Below are positions 1 to 13,500 of a stretch of 64,000 nt of DNA, piece by piece (positions within the stretch are counted from its first letter, which is position 1; the number at the start of each line of letters is the position of its first letter). Source of the DNA: Mastigias papua. Lineage: Eukaryota > Cnidaria > Scyphozoa > Rhizostomeae > Mastigiidae. Made by a program: the position numbers and the translations under genes. The DNA lies in contig OZ025287.1 in NCBI GenBank assembly GCA_964019165.1, forward strand, positions 384,501 through 448,500, in the 5' to 3' direction. The notes below the pieces were generated by a model. That model had not been told where the DNA came from and ran no database searches. It saw only the letters and a list, made by a program, of their open reading frames with translations.

Positions 1-2160
1 GCAAGCTAAAGATTCATTAGCTAGAGAAGAATGAATCAACTAACTAACGCATAATGCTTTGAATAACATAAGGAAATTATAATCATAAAACGAAGATGAA
101 AGGCTGTTGTTGCTGATGATGATGGGCTGCATGATACAAGTAAGATAGCAACTATAAATCGGCTTCAAATCAGGCAGTTTGTTGGTCAAAGGGTACAGAT
201 AAGATGAAACTAATTATAGAATTTGAAAGTGAAATATTTGGAGATGAAACAAGCATTTTTCTTAGAGTAATCTGTGTTTTGAGCAACAAAAGGAACTGGC
301 AGAGAGTTGATATTTCCTAACAGCTGTTGCTGCAAGAGTAGAAAGAATGAATTATGCTGTCATCTAACAGTATATCCATTAAGGAGAACTGAGTGCATGC
401 TTTAAATCAAACAAATCGAATTCTATGTTTGACAAATAATGACTGTGTCTACATCACGGAAAGCAAATTTCAGAAATATTTCAATCCATAAAAATAGCGT
501 TCTATTTGATAATTAAATGTAAAACTCGGCAACCTTCCTATGAGATTTTCATTCCACCATAACAGCATAAGATATGACGCATGTACAAGCAATTCAAAGA
601 TGTATGTTAGTAAAAAGGAGGTCTTCTTTTTCTATTTTCGAGGATGCAAGTAGAAGACATTGAAATGAAGCAATGCAAACATGGGATGTCAAACTATGAG
701 AAAACGCAACTAAACTCAACTAACGGTAGTAGTCTCATTTGAGTGTGAATCATAAATCCACATAAATGTCTACATTAATGAAATATAGAAATTACCAGAA
801 AAGTTCTCAAAGTTTCTGGATTAACTCCATAGTGATTTAATACTTCTAAAGCTATCTGTTAGCAAAGAAATCTCCCGTTTTCGAGCGATTTGATACTAAC
901 AAAGTTATGAAATGTGCTCATATCATTCTTCATATGTTATTCATTGCACACAAACTACGTGGTGTCTAAAGGCTAAACCCATAATAATAATAATAATAAC
1001 AATTAGGAAAACTTTCAAGATAAAATCGACATTAAATACATACAATCTAAGAGCTTAAAGATACGCTGATCAGACCAAATTACTCTCTATATTATAGGCA
1101 TAGTATGGTTGTTTACACAAGGGTGTTTCTAACCGTGACTATAATGTTTCTAAATTTCATTCCATGAATATAATATTGCCATCTACCAATGCAAATCTGG
1201 CAACAAGGTCATTTGTATCTGGCTGGCTTTTTAAAGAAATAACGTAAGATACGTTCATACCAATAACAAAATAACAAAAAAAGAAAACAAAAACAATATA
1301 ACGGACAAGAATGTTAATAGCTTAGTAGCTTTGGATCACGCTATTGTTTGCTTCTCATAAAAAATATGTAATAAGTCGTTTGCAAAACTATAGTAGATAA
1401 TTTAGCAATGGTAAAGTTTAGCTGCTGTCTGAGGATACCATGTTCATTACACATTTGGAAAAAAGAGCTTGATAAAGAGCCAAATATCCCAAGACAGCTG
1501 ATGCAGAGATTAATAAATTCAATCCTATTATAGTCTTTTGCCAGATCTACTAAGAGTGAACTCTTATAGAATATGATAATTATAATTATTATTGTCATAA
1601 TAATAGGCTACCATTTCTTTTTAGGGATCTCTCAGCTCTATAAACTTTGAACATCCTTCAACGTCAATCTTACCCACGTGTACTTGTGGTAATGATTACC
1701 ATAAGATTTTAACTCAACTTAATGTACCTCTAGCTTTCACTTCTTAGGATTCTCAACATCATATTTCTTAAACTCTAAATACCAAATCTTACAATTACCC
1801 TTCCTCCCCCTATAAAAGCTTCTACGCTATTCTTTGCAAGCTTTCGTTGCCCATGTGCATGCTCTCCTTGATCTCCTACTACATCCTTCCAGCCCCAATA
1901 CCTAAACTTTGTAGCCCAAGGTCCAGATCTGTGCAAAAAGCAAAACGATTGCAATAGTGCTTAACTGAGCGAGGATACAAGGATATCCTGCTATATCTTC
2001 TACATGAAACTCCTTGCAGAACAATTCAGAACATGAAAAAATGCTTTCTAACCATACCATATGCTGTTATCGCACGCGAGAATTCCTCCAGTTGCAGAAA
2101 TGGAAGCAAGACCTAAATATGTTCGCGATCTTTCAACCGTTTTGATTCGATTATGTATGC

Positions 2161-2249
2161 ATGTATATATAAATATACATATATATATATATATACATAC
2201 ATATACACACACACACACAAATATATATATTTATATATATATTTATATT
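2161..2249. repeat. TA/CA microsatellite
   Basis: Alternating TA runs surround a short (CA)n block. It is simple sequence, and the reading frame through it is not coding. Confidence 0.9.
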
Positions 2250-3349
2250 GTTGTATCTATACAGGACTGTCTAGTAGTGATAACTGCTATTGTCATCGAT
2301 TCTAAGTTAGAATATCACTGTTAAAATTTGGCCTCAAAGTTCTCTACATCTTATCTTCATTCTGCTATTAGCGTACTTAACAAAACTATCTTCATTGTCA
2401 TAGATCTTTATATATTTTATCACATAACTCTAATTAACTTATGAACCAATTCGTGCAATTGGCGGCCCATTTGCAAATACAATCAAATGCCAACATTACT
2501 TCTCGAGAAGCTAAAACACCTCTTTTCCACGATCCAGGTGGTTTATACGCTCTAAATCATAAAATTTTCTCACTTCTGCCTATCTTATGGCTATCGGCTA
2601 TCTGATGAAAAAACCAACATCAATACCTTACTACATCTCTTCAAATTCGTACAAAGCATATTTCAAAGCGCAGGATTTCCACAAACTTAAATCACATTTT
2701 ACTACAAAAGGAGAATAAGTTTTACATCAACTTACGAAGCAATCGAAAATCCTATCGACAGACGTCAATTGCTAAAGAAGAACTGTTTGCAGATGCCTTT
2801 CCATGTCCTTGGCTTCGTGGTAGGTAGCTATGAATCGGCCACGTTACCCTCCCCTTTTGTTCCACAGTTAGCAGTTCTCCACATAACAATGCCTCTTTCG
2901 CAATGGTCCAGAACTGGTATTGAACTGAATTTCACAACATCTAAACGCTACGCACTGAAAAATCCGGACACATTCTATGAAAGATTTCGTAAAGGTCTAG
3001 ACATGCTGCTTGAAGAACAATGATTTGGATGGATGTTCATCTTTGTAGTGTATCCAGCTCATGCGACATACACGAGAATCAGAAGGACCACACAGGAAAC
3101 CTAAATTTATTCCAAAGGAAGGGAGAATGAGCTCGGAGAAGGGGGATTATCTCTGGGAAGGGGGCTATGCAGATGAAATCATACCAAACTCCGAGTAGCA
3201 ATAGCCTAGAAATAGTAAGTTCTTACATAGCTGTCACCTCGCGAAACAACAAAAAATTTGCATATAGTTCAGTCTAATCGAAAGACCTGGGAAGAGGAGA
3301 GGGAAGAGGTAAAAATGTCCTATAGTTTACGTATCAATAGTTCAACTAA

Positions 3350-3490
3350 AAATGACAAAATATGACAAAATACAATAAAACATGATAATATATGATAAAA
3401 TATGATAAAATATAATAAAACATGATAATATATGATAAAATATGATAAAATATGACAAACATAATAAAACACCATAAAACACGATAGAAT
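3350..3490. repeat. AT-rich minisatellite, about 10-bp unit
   Basis: Repeated variants of ATATGATAAA and CATGATAATA, with a higher-order unit near 50 bp (the block around 3388-3437 recurs). It fades into ACACCACA-type sequence on the right. Confidence 0.8.
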
Positions 3491-6400
3491 AGTCAAGAAG
3501 CTTCACAAATGTGAAATCGTGAGCTGTCTATTTGATATCTATGTTCCCTTGAGATAAAATAGAAGTCATAATTCACCACTTGAATTCCCACGACACGACA
3601 CACTGAATTTTCACAAAGCATTGAAGGCAAAAGTCCCTGCTTCCTACTGTGTATGATCCTGTTCGAGAGCACACCACACCAAACCACATCATAAAACATC
3701 ACACAACAGTATCAATTCAAAAAAAATGGAATTCACAATGAATTCATATTACACCACACAACACTACACTGCTCAAAATGGAACAAATTCTATACACAAC
3801 TATACGTTACATCATACTATACACCACAAACACAATATCACAAACACAACACACGCGAAACAGACATAACACACAGATCACAATAAGAAAGCTGAGAGCA
3901 AAGCATCAAACAAGTTAACAGTAAAAAATCATAAAATATCACATTAAAAACTGTAGAGCTTATCTTTTGGATTGCTATTTCCCATTTCAGGATTAGCAAT
4001 ACGAGATTGATGAAAGTTACTACGTCGATTGATATCTATCTATATTGCACTACAGCTATGCACTGCTGCTCCATAAAACCATTTTTTTTCTGAGTTTCCC
4101 GAATTGGGTTTCTAACCAACTGAGAAGGTGTAGCCCTTCAACTCCTCCCCACCTCCTACGCATATGACAATGACCAAAGTCAATAACAACCAAAAAAGTC
4201 TCCCTTTCTCTCATTATTTGAAATATCTGCGTTTCGCAACCCCTACGCAAAATGTCCGTCTGCCCATGAAATAAATCTAATGATGTTAATTACCAGGAAG
4301 GGTGTTTACGAACATGTTCCTCATATGCCATAACCATTGATAATCTTATTGTCAGGTTGTAGCAAGGGACAGTCTAGTTTTTCACAAGATTACAATTCAA
4401 ATGGTGGTATCCAAGTCGTATCGTATCGTATCAGGATCCAAAACAGAGAAAGAGGACCACCACGAGATTACATGTCTTTGTCATCCTTGGATATATGCTC
4501 TCAATGGAGAGTAATTAAATTTCTCACACAAAAAGACCACTTTATAAGAGTGCATTACTTTGTTATGCGAGCAATCACTTTTATAAATGAAATGCTGCAG
4601 GCATTACTAGCACATCAATTAAGGATTACGATAATCTACGCTTTACCAAACGTGCAACACAATCATCACTCACTCACATTTAACGAATCACCCATAGTGG
4701 TCATATCCCGTAAATTGATGACAAAGTTGATGATCTCATAATGGTTCTATCAGATATATATGAGTTGAAATTTCTACTTATCACATAAACCGCCTAGAGC
4801 ATCATGACAAAAGTATGATTAATTATTACCTGTTTGAATCATATACTACTTCTGTAATTAGCCAGTGTCTGGACAGGCAACCTTGGTTATATTTCCTGAA
4901 GAGGAAAAATCACAAGCGAGTATAAAGGCTCGAAGAATTCATGGCTCAATTTCGAGGATGACATGGCATAAACATTGAGCGGTGATGTTTGTGCCTTGTT
5001 GCTAATAAATATGCAACGGTTGATCGACCGGGTTAAACTTGTTATCGAAGATCAAACAACTTCAACAGGTTACTCAAATGTGTAGAAGGATGTTGGTGTG
5101 CTATGGTAGGACTGTGCTAATATCCGCGGTAGTTCTATTGAGCCAATGTCATTTTCTCTGGTCATTGTCGTTTTTCCTTAACCTAAAATTATTATCTCTG
5201 CATACATCCACATCACCAATTAAGTCATACCATGATCACAATTTACAGAAAGCATCTCAAAAATTCCTACTTTGAAATCATCTTCACTAATAAATGACAG
5301 ATACCCTAGGACGATAGGAGAAGATCTGCATTTTCTTGAAAGCAAAGCACTTTTCAGGCAAAACAGTCTTGTAGGAATTTGCTATATGGAAGTGTATGCT
5401 GTGTGTAGGAAAGGTACCACGTGATAAATAAATGTCTTTCAAACAAGCCCGTAGCATTCAGACAATCGAGGCCTAAATGGGATTATAGCTCGTTGTGATG
5501 AGAGGCCTAGGACCTAAGCAACATCAACCCACAGAAGGGTTAGATCTTCTCTTCAAAGGGAGCTAGACAATTACTGGTCGCGTATACAGTACTTTGAAGC
5601 GATGACAGACAATGGCCTATCGTTATGTGTAGTCAAATCGCTATAGAACAATAGAACGACCTGAAGCAAGATTCGACTAAGAACTGGTGGCAGATGTTTT
5701 GTAGACGGGTTGAATGAGGAGGATAATGCTCTCATTTATATGCAAATGGGACGAAATTGCGCTTAATGTCAGCATTTGAAGCGCATTAGCATATGCTTGA
5801 AAATGAAAACGGCTGAGAATAGAAATCAAACTAGAAAAGAAAATGGAAGTGAAAACAAAAAGAGGAAATTCATTTCTGACTTACCTGTCAGAGTTCAAAC
5901 CAATGAACAGCAATTTTCCTGTAAACTTTGTTTAGAAGAAGGTTAATGGCGTTGCAAAGGAATATATGATACATAAACATGGTTTGGTATTAGCTAACAA
6001 GAACGTTTCTTGTAATTTCTGCACTAATAGAGAAACGCCGCCACAAAGTAAGGAACAGAACAGGGAGGAAGAGGTTCCGAAGCTATGAAGCCTTTTCCGG
6101 CCTATGAAAAATGAAGTAAAGATTAACTACAAATTGTATTTCTCACACCAAATAAACTCAAAACAAAATTTACAGTTCCCACGGTAACCATTTGTTGTGC
6201 CGATAGGACGCAAAAGTCATAGTTAATGCAGCCTGTGAAAAATGACCAAGTCAGTTCAATGGCAGGCGACTAATTAGTGGGAAATCAGAAAGTAACGACA
6301 TATGAAACGTTCATATTGAGGAAATCGAAAGAGCATTTTAGTACTGACAATGCATGCAATAAAGAAAAGAACATTCTAGCAGTACATGAGAAATGGTTCT

Positions 6401-6761
6401 CATAAAGGAAGTCAGAAGGCACGGATAGCCCCGCCACACACGGTGAGCACTTTGCTGAGCAAAATGGCAGTGCCATTATGGCACGATAGGCATCTTGCTA
6501 AGCGAAATTCTCTCAGTGTGTGGATGATTTTTGCTAAGGGATTAGTCATTTGTGGCTCTCAGAAATCTCTAACATTTAACCTCTGACGGACCGGTCAGAG
6601 TCAACCAAGAGGACCAACTGTGGACCGCGGCCCAAGTCTGAATTAAGGTATACTATATAATGACTGACTTGCCTGGATCTTCATTGAATTGATTGGATTG
6701 GGTTATATTGGGTTGGATTCCATGAGTTGAATCGCAGGTTGGCCTAAGCTGGGCCTAAACT

Positions 6762-6811
6762 AGGTAACTTTGTCAGTAATTTTGTCAGTAACTTTGTCAG
6801 TAACTTTGTCA
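6762..6811. repeat. 15-bp tandem repeat, about 3.3 copies
   Basis: The unit TTTGTCAGTAACTTT is repeated with one T/C variant. It is a short local duplication with no gene context. Confidence 0.85.
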
Positions 6812-7565
6812 TATCACACTCAACTCCTAATTCTCAAATTTTTCCTAATTTGGAACCCTTTCTACGCAGCGAACTTCTGCAACATTTTTCATACGAAATG
6901 TTTGATAATCGTCAAATGAACTGAAGCAACAAATGCTTGCAAGTTTGGCCCTAGGGGTTAAACAGCTTCAGGTTTTTGCAACAAATGTCACACAAACAGA
7001 TGTTTCCTAGTTTTTCCGTACCATTACACTTATGCTGCACTGATAAGAATTGAACTGGATCTTCCGTTAAATCAAACAGGATTTATCGTTTAATTAAATT
7101 GTCACTATAACTCTTCACATAGGCATCACGTGTACTCGAATTCTACTTTTACAAACATAAACCAGAGGAAGCCATAGAGCTTCCCCATTCACCTCAAACT
7201 CAATCAAAATTTGGTGGAAGGATCTTTGAAATTTGCAAACAAAAACGCTATCGGTAAGGGCCGCTAACACAGTTATCTGATTGGGTGTAGAAGTATCGCT
7301 GCTGTCCTCAAGTGTAAAAGTCTCACAAGAAAGAACAAAAAATGATACAATGAATGGCAACAACGTAATGCAAATATTTCCTTAGTGATACAAATTAACA
7401 TTTAAATGAGTTAAATGACAGTAGCATAATTTCTTACTTTATGTCATGACACCCAGTGTGCATTCTTGTTTCAAATTTTGCAGGCCAAAAATCTTACAAG
7501 GGAACTGAAACCTAACGCCAATCCATGTTTGACTTTTGAAACCGGTTTTTGGATATTGGGTTTTG

Positions 7566-7940
7566 ATGATGATGATGATTCTGATTATGATGATTCTGAT
7601 GATGAGCACGATGATTCTGATGATGAGCACGATGATTCTGATGATAATGATAATGATGGTGGTAGTAATGATGATGATGATGATTCTGATGATGATGATT
7701 CTGATGATGATGATTCTGATGATGATGATTCTGATGATGATGATAATGATGATGATAGTGGTTGTAATGACGATGATGATAATGATGCTGATGATGATGA
7801 TTCTGATGATAATGATGATGATGATGCTGATGCTGATGATAATAATAATGATGATTCTGACGATTCTGATGATGATGAAGATGATTCTGATGATAATGAT
7901 AATGATGATGATGATGGTGGTAATGATGGTGATAATTCTG
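7566..7940. repeat. GAT/TCTGAT trinucleotide array
   Basis: About 375 bp of GAT triplets interspersed with TCT and AAT. On the plus strand one frame reads as Asp with regular Ser (DSDDDDSDDDD pattern). Other frames read Met/Ile-rich, and the minus strand reads Ser-, His- or Ile-rich. All are open because the unit length is a multiple of three. A good acceptor (TTTTGCAG, exon would start at 7484) precedes the Asp-rich frame, so coding use is possible but unproven. Confidence 0.85.
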
Positions 7941-9229
7941 TCTTGCACAGAAAAAGTTCGTCGAAGTAGTCACGGAATTCTCTTCCTTGGCATGTCACTA
8001 ACAAATTATCATGCTTTGAGATAAGATAACGAAGCATACGCAAAAATACATTCCACCTATATGAGTCCTTCAGCCATTCTAGTTTCCTAAATAGGTCACC
8101 GAGTCTCCTAACACTGAATGGATACAAATAAGGCACCTTAGATCTCACATATTGACTTCATTTACAAAAAGGTGAGACTTGGCTTTCATAGAGAGGTCCC
8201 TCAAAAAGTATAAGACTGCCTACTAGCAACTAAAAAAGGATTAAGACACCCTTTAAGCAAAGGAAAGCAAATGTGGATGGATTGTCAACAAGCTAGAAGA
8301 TGAGTAAGACAAAATATAAATATTCCAAGCCGTCTAATATATACAACGAAATAATTGGAGTTAAACAACAATCCGGTATCCTATGACAACGCACCGTTTG
8401 TCTAAGTTCTGTAATTTATGGCGTTTCTAGAAGGAGTGTTACTCGAATTACAGATAAGGTGTTTATCGAAGTTAAGGCATTACTCAAAGAAAAACCTATG
8501 GCGCTACATGATAAATAAAATTTCTCAAAATATTAAACTGCAATACTTCTTGCATACAGAAAAATCGGTGCTGTAAAATATGCCCGGGAAGTTAAAGGAC
8601 AGATGCCCGGGCAGTTAAAGGACAGAAGATAATTCCACTAGTTCAAATGATGGAGCTCAACATGTCCTATACAGCCCTTCATATTTCTTCCAGCCTTACA
8701 AAACAGAGTTCTACAAGATTTAGTCTATTCAAAATCGACTCATCTAATAAAAGAGTGAAAGATCAGATCTTTGATTACACAAATCAATAAGGGACTACAA
8801 AGTTGACAGTTGTCTGCAACCTTTTCTAAGACGAAATGTTTTAATCCCCCTCCCAGCTTGTTCGCAAATAAGCTTCAAGAGATCAGGTATTCCCTAGATT
8901 ATGAAAGAATTGGAAAATATCAGCTCATGAAATACCCCATAATTGAGCATCTCATATTTATTCCTAAATTTGCTCTATCATGAAAATCAACTGTCCAATA
9001 ACAAACTGTTCATTATACTCATCTCATTTTCAAAGCGCCATAATATGATATGATATGTCAACAGCTCTTATGCGTAAGTCGCTTCATCCGCTGGAAAAAA
9101 ATGAACAAGATAGAACTTGGATTGCAACAACAATAAACTTCTAAAAGAACTTATACAAATCTCAGTGATATGTGCAATTTGATGGCAATTAAATCGGACT
9201 GTCTTTCAAAGTAAGATATTTGCACAAGC

Positions 9230-9450
9230 TTTAATCTAGTTGCAATATCCTATTAACTGGCTTCAATATACCTACAACATCTTATCAACATGTTGCAATC
9301 TAGCTGCAATACCTTATAAACATATTCAAATCTAGTTGCAATATCGTATCAACATGTTTCAATCTGGCTGCAATACCTTATAAACATATTCCAATCTAGT
9401 TCCCATATCGTATCAACATGATTCAATCTGGCTGCAATATCTTACCAATA
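9230..9450. repeat. Minisatellite, about 74-bp unit of two related halves
   Basis: Three degenerate copies of a unit containing CAATCTAGCTGCAATACC and CTAGTTGCAATATCGTATC. Each unit is itself two diverged halves of about 37 bp. Confidence 0.75.
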
Positions 9451-9892
9451 CAGACACATGTTTGATAAATTTTCTATCGCATTCATAAAAGGGTATTACT
9501 ACCTGTCTTCTTCATTCTTTTATACTCTTTGGAAACTGATCTGGTCTACAATAAATATTTTAGAAACATTGTGTTCACTAGGGCCATTTAGCTGTTGGAA
9601 ATAGCGAGGGTATATATTACAAAGTAAACTACATAGATGAAGGGATAGATGATATTTCAAAACAAACAAATAAAGAATTTTTTATCTACTAAATACAAAG
9701 AATCGATAATACGACAATAATAACGAATCAGAAAAATATGAATGAGCTACTAGATGAACCAAAAAAGGAACTACTGTAGTTAATGAATTGATAGCAAAAT
9801 GAAACAATACAATGAATAAATAGATGCATAAGTAATTGACAACTATGTAAATGGATTGAAATGAATGAATAAAGGAATAAATGAATTAGTGC

Positions 9893-9954
9893 ATGAATGA
9901 ATGAATGAATGAATGAATGAATGAATGAATGAATGAATGAATGAATGAATGAAT
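9893..9954. repeat. (ATGA)n microsatellite
   Basis: A perfect tetranucleotide run of about 15 copies. Confidence 0.95.
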
Positions 9955-10537
9955 GGCAAAGCTAATAAATAAATCAACGCTGCAATAGTAAAGATTTGAA
10001 TAATTAAGAACGGTCTACTGAATAACTCGCATTCATTCATCTTCAGATTTGAAACCAATACATAATCAGCAATCAGCGATCATTAATCATTAATCAATTA
10101 TCAATAAAAAGAGAAAACCAAGCACAAAATTTCCCAGCTCTTCTATAGCTCTAGGAACGTGTGGTAGTTTTTTCCTTGTCACTAAAGTTCAAAATGGAAT
10201 GTTCACTAGAATCAATTACATTGAACAGAAATTTGCAAAGATATCATCCTAGGGAGCTGAATGCATGACGTGCAATACCTATCGTTTCTAAAATCCAAGA
10301 AGGCAAATAAACTGGGATTTGTGTACGTTATTTTGATAATACCAAAGATTAACTAATAGCATACAGAGAAATCCCAGATGCAGTTTCAACTAATGGAAGC
10401 TCCCATAAATTTTTCAGCAAATTTGTCACTTTATGGAATATGGAGTTTATAAATGAGTCGGGGCAATAAAGTTTTCTAAACTATGAATGTTCATTGTTTA
10501 TCTCAGCATCAAAGAGCATCTACAAAAATGTACACAC

Positions 10538-13500
10538 CTTCCTTCTACTATGAAAAAGTGCATAGACACCAAAGACCAGAGCGATCAGAAACAGAAAAAC
10601 AACGCCAAACGAATAACCTCTACTCTTCTTTTTAGTTGGATAATGTCTAAGTCTTGGAAAGTGCCTGATGAAGAGAACACAAAACTTAACACCGTGGCAT
10701 ATTCGCAAAGATAATTATTTGGAAATAGAAGTTGAATTGCAAAAAGACAAACGAAAACTTGGCTAAATACTATCTAATTGTACACTTTTTTTACTACAAG
10801 AAGCAAACTTTCTGTTGTCAGCTTTGTTTCCAAAAATTCTCCAACTTTCTAACAACACCAACACATTAGATGACACAACTGTGAGACTAGACATAGAACG
10901 TTCAGATTCTGTGAAGTCAAGTCGGGAGCTCAATGTTCTAAATGATTTCATAAATTCTTAAATTACCTATGAATAATCTTAAAGGGCTTTTTCCAATTTA
11001 CTTTCAAAGCTCAGTTGTTTTAAATCTAAATTTAATTTATTTGCTCGCACTGCTCTCTCCTCACCAAAACACATCGACATCAAAACCAATTCTAAAGACC
11101 AAGGATCAACATTAAAGAAAATATTCCTTTGGTTAAAACTGTATAGAATACACTGAGTTTCCAAGGTAAACCAGTCTTCACCAGTGGCGGACTAAAGGAC
11201 TTATGAGTGCGTGTACGTGTGTAGGGGGGGTGTAGCAAAAGAAACCTACTGACAGGTTTGAATAAGGCACTATAACTACCAACAAGATACCACAGATACC
11301 GAAAGCAATGATAATTATGCCGACTTTTTCCAATGAGTCAAAATATTACCGACGGCTTCCGCAAAAAGTGGGGCATTATACCCTCAATCCTTTACTTCGA
11401 CATGCCCCTGGCCTTCACATGGGTCTGATTCTCACAGTATGGAAACAGCGGGAAACTCAAAACACTTAGAAATACATGCAGGCTTTAATAACTTTGATGA
11501 GCAGCGTTTTGACGTCATCCTAACAATATCATTATAATAAACAAAAAAGCACATTTTCTCTGATTAGATTCTTAACGCCACGATACTGTGTAAACAATTT
11601 GGCTATAATGAAATCTGACTACCTGGTCAATGTGGACTTCAAATCTCTAACGAACAACTCTCAGTACATCAAAAAACACTGCCTAGTTAGAGATTGCATG
11701 ATAAACTAATTGCGGAAATACAGACTCAACTAAGGTTTGAGTGCTCAGTTTCAACTTTAAAGAAAATTTACAGAAGTTCACGAGATTACCAAAATCTTTA
11801 AGAAGCTAATACAATTTGTATAAATAAATAAGATATACAATACTTTTAAGTCACCTAAGAAGAGTGTAGCATCAATACAAGCCATGGACTTTACTGAAAT
11901 TTCATGAAAACTTTAAGACATGCTTCCATAAACAAACAAAAACTCAAGAGAAACTATATTATTCATATATAATAACATATAACTCACCTTAACTTCGTTT
12001 TTTCAAAATTTCGTCTGCTTCCTGAAAACAAATCAAGACATACACGATAAATACCTAATTCAAATGGAAAATATCTGGGTACATGTAACATTGGTGGATA
12101 CGACTGACTAGAATGCAAAGCAAGTCGTTATGAAATAGGTATACAACTTTGTGCCAGTCAACATCAACGGAAGCAAAGCTTTCATTAGGGGATTCTGTCA
12201 ATATCAACTTGACGGTGATTTCAAGAGTCAATATCAGCTTGAAGATCTATCATGAAATAGTGAATTGAAGAGCTCCAAATCACCCCCTATCACATTCAAC
12301 AAATATAGAGCGTTAGCTGTCCCTAAATATGGTAAAAGGGCTAATAACTAGTAGAGCAGTAAATAAAACTTACCTTTTGTATAGAAATCATTCGAATACT
12401 CATTTGGTACAATGCTCTCTTTGGCATCCTTATTTCCTTCTGGCAAGTGATCAATTCTTGCCCAGGTGCTCTTATCTTCCTTCCCATCATTCTCACCTTC
12501 ATTCACTGTTTCTTTGCCTCCATCCAGGCTCTTTGTACCTTCACCCCCTTCATTCCCTACGCTTTCACCGTCCTTTTCACCTTCTCCCTTCTTTGGGCCT
12601 TCTCCTTCATCCTTTGTACTTGTACCGCCTTCTTTCTTTGTATCTTCATTATCTCCCTTCTTTGGGCCTTCTCCTTCATCCTTTGTACTTGCACCGCCTT
12701 CTTTCTTTGCATCTTCATTATCTCCCTTCTTTGGGCCTTCTCCTTCATCCTTTGTACTTCCACCGCCTTCTTTCTTTGCATCTTCATTATCTTCCTTCTT
12801 TGGGTCTTTTCCTTCATTCTTTGCAATTTTACTATCTTCTTTCTTTGTAGCTTCACCTTCTCTCTTCAATGGATCTTCTCCTACCTTCTCTTCACTTTCA
12901 CCATCTTGTTTCTCTGTACCTTGATTTTCTCCCTTCTTTGGGTCTTCTCCTTTGTTCTGTGCATTTTCACTGTCTTGCTTCTTTGTACCTTCACCCTCTC
13001 CCTTCTTTGGTTCTTCTCCTTCATTCTTTGTACCTGCACTGTCTTCTTTCTTTGTACCTTCCCTATCTTCCTTCTTTGGATCTTCTACTTCATTCTTTGC
13101 ACTTGCACTGCCTTTTTTCTCTGTAACATGACTATCTTCCTTCTTTGGGCCTTCTTCTTCATTCTTGGTACTTGCACTGTCTTGTTTCTTTGTTCCTTCA
13201 CTATCTTCCTTCTTTGGATCCTCTCCTTCATTCTTTGTACCTGCACTGTCTTTTTTCTTTGTACCTTCACTATCTGCCTTCTTTGGGCCTTCTCCTTCAT
13301 TCTTTGTGCTTGCACTGTCTTCTTTCTTTGTACCTTCACCCTCTCCTTTCTTTGGGCCTTCTCCGTCATTCTTTGCACTTGCACTATCTTCTTTCTTTGC
13401 ACCTTCATTATCTTCCTTCTTTGGATCTACTTCATTCTTGGTACTTGCACTGTCTTTTTTCTTTGTATCTTCACTATTTTCCTTCTGTGGATCTTCTCCT

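Larger units (their letters stand above)
1..7440. other. Gene-poor stretch, no gene recognised
   Basis: I see no recognisable protein domain, RNA gene or transposon boundary here. Open frames are short and most lack an ATG or splice context. One frame at 2769-3023 (plus) is open for 84 codons after a possible acceptor (TTTGCAG before 2792), but it matches nothing I know. The short repeats inside this stretch are listed separately. Confidence 0.5.
7970..10282. other. No gene recognised; possible exon and small repeats
   Basis: The stretch holds a 24-bp direct duplication at 8580-8628 (CCCGGG[A/C]AGTTAAAGGACAG) and the two repeats listed next. On the minus strand an open stretch downstream of an acceptor at 8114 reads like ordinary protein for about 55 residues before it runs into the GAT array. 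I could not link it to a gene. Confidence 0.4.

Noticed and set aside
4337..4741. 134-codon plus-strand frame
   Set aside because: It begins at TTG, has no domain or splice support, and its composition looks random.
7439..8024. Ile-rich, His-rich and Met-rich frames across the GAT array
   Set aside because: Simple-repeat artefacts. Only the Asp/Ser frame has any exon context, and that is kept as a question.
10763..11164. Two open minus-strand stretches between the last two exons of the membrane protein
   Set aside because: They read plausibly as protein, but no acceptor/donor pair fits the phases, and the 34-nt exon at 11988-12021 already links the flanking exons.
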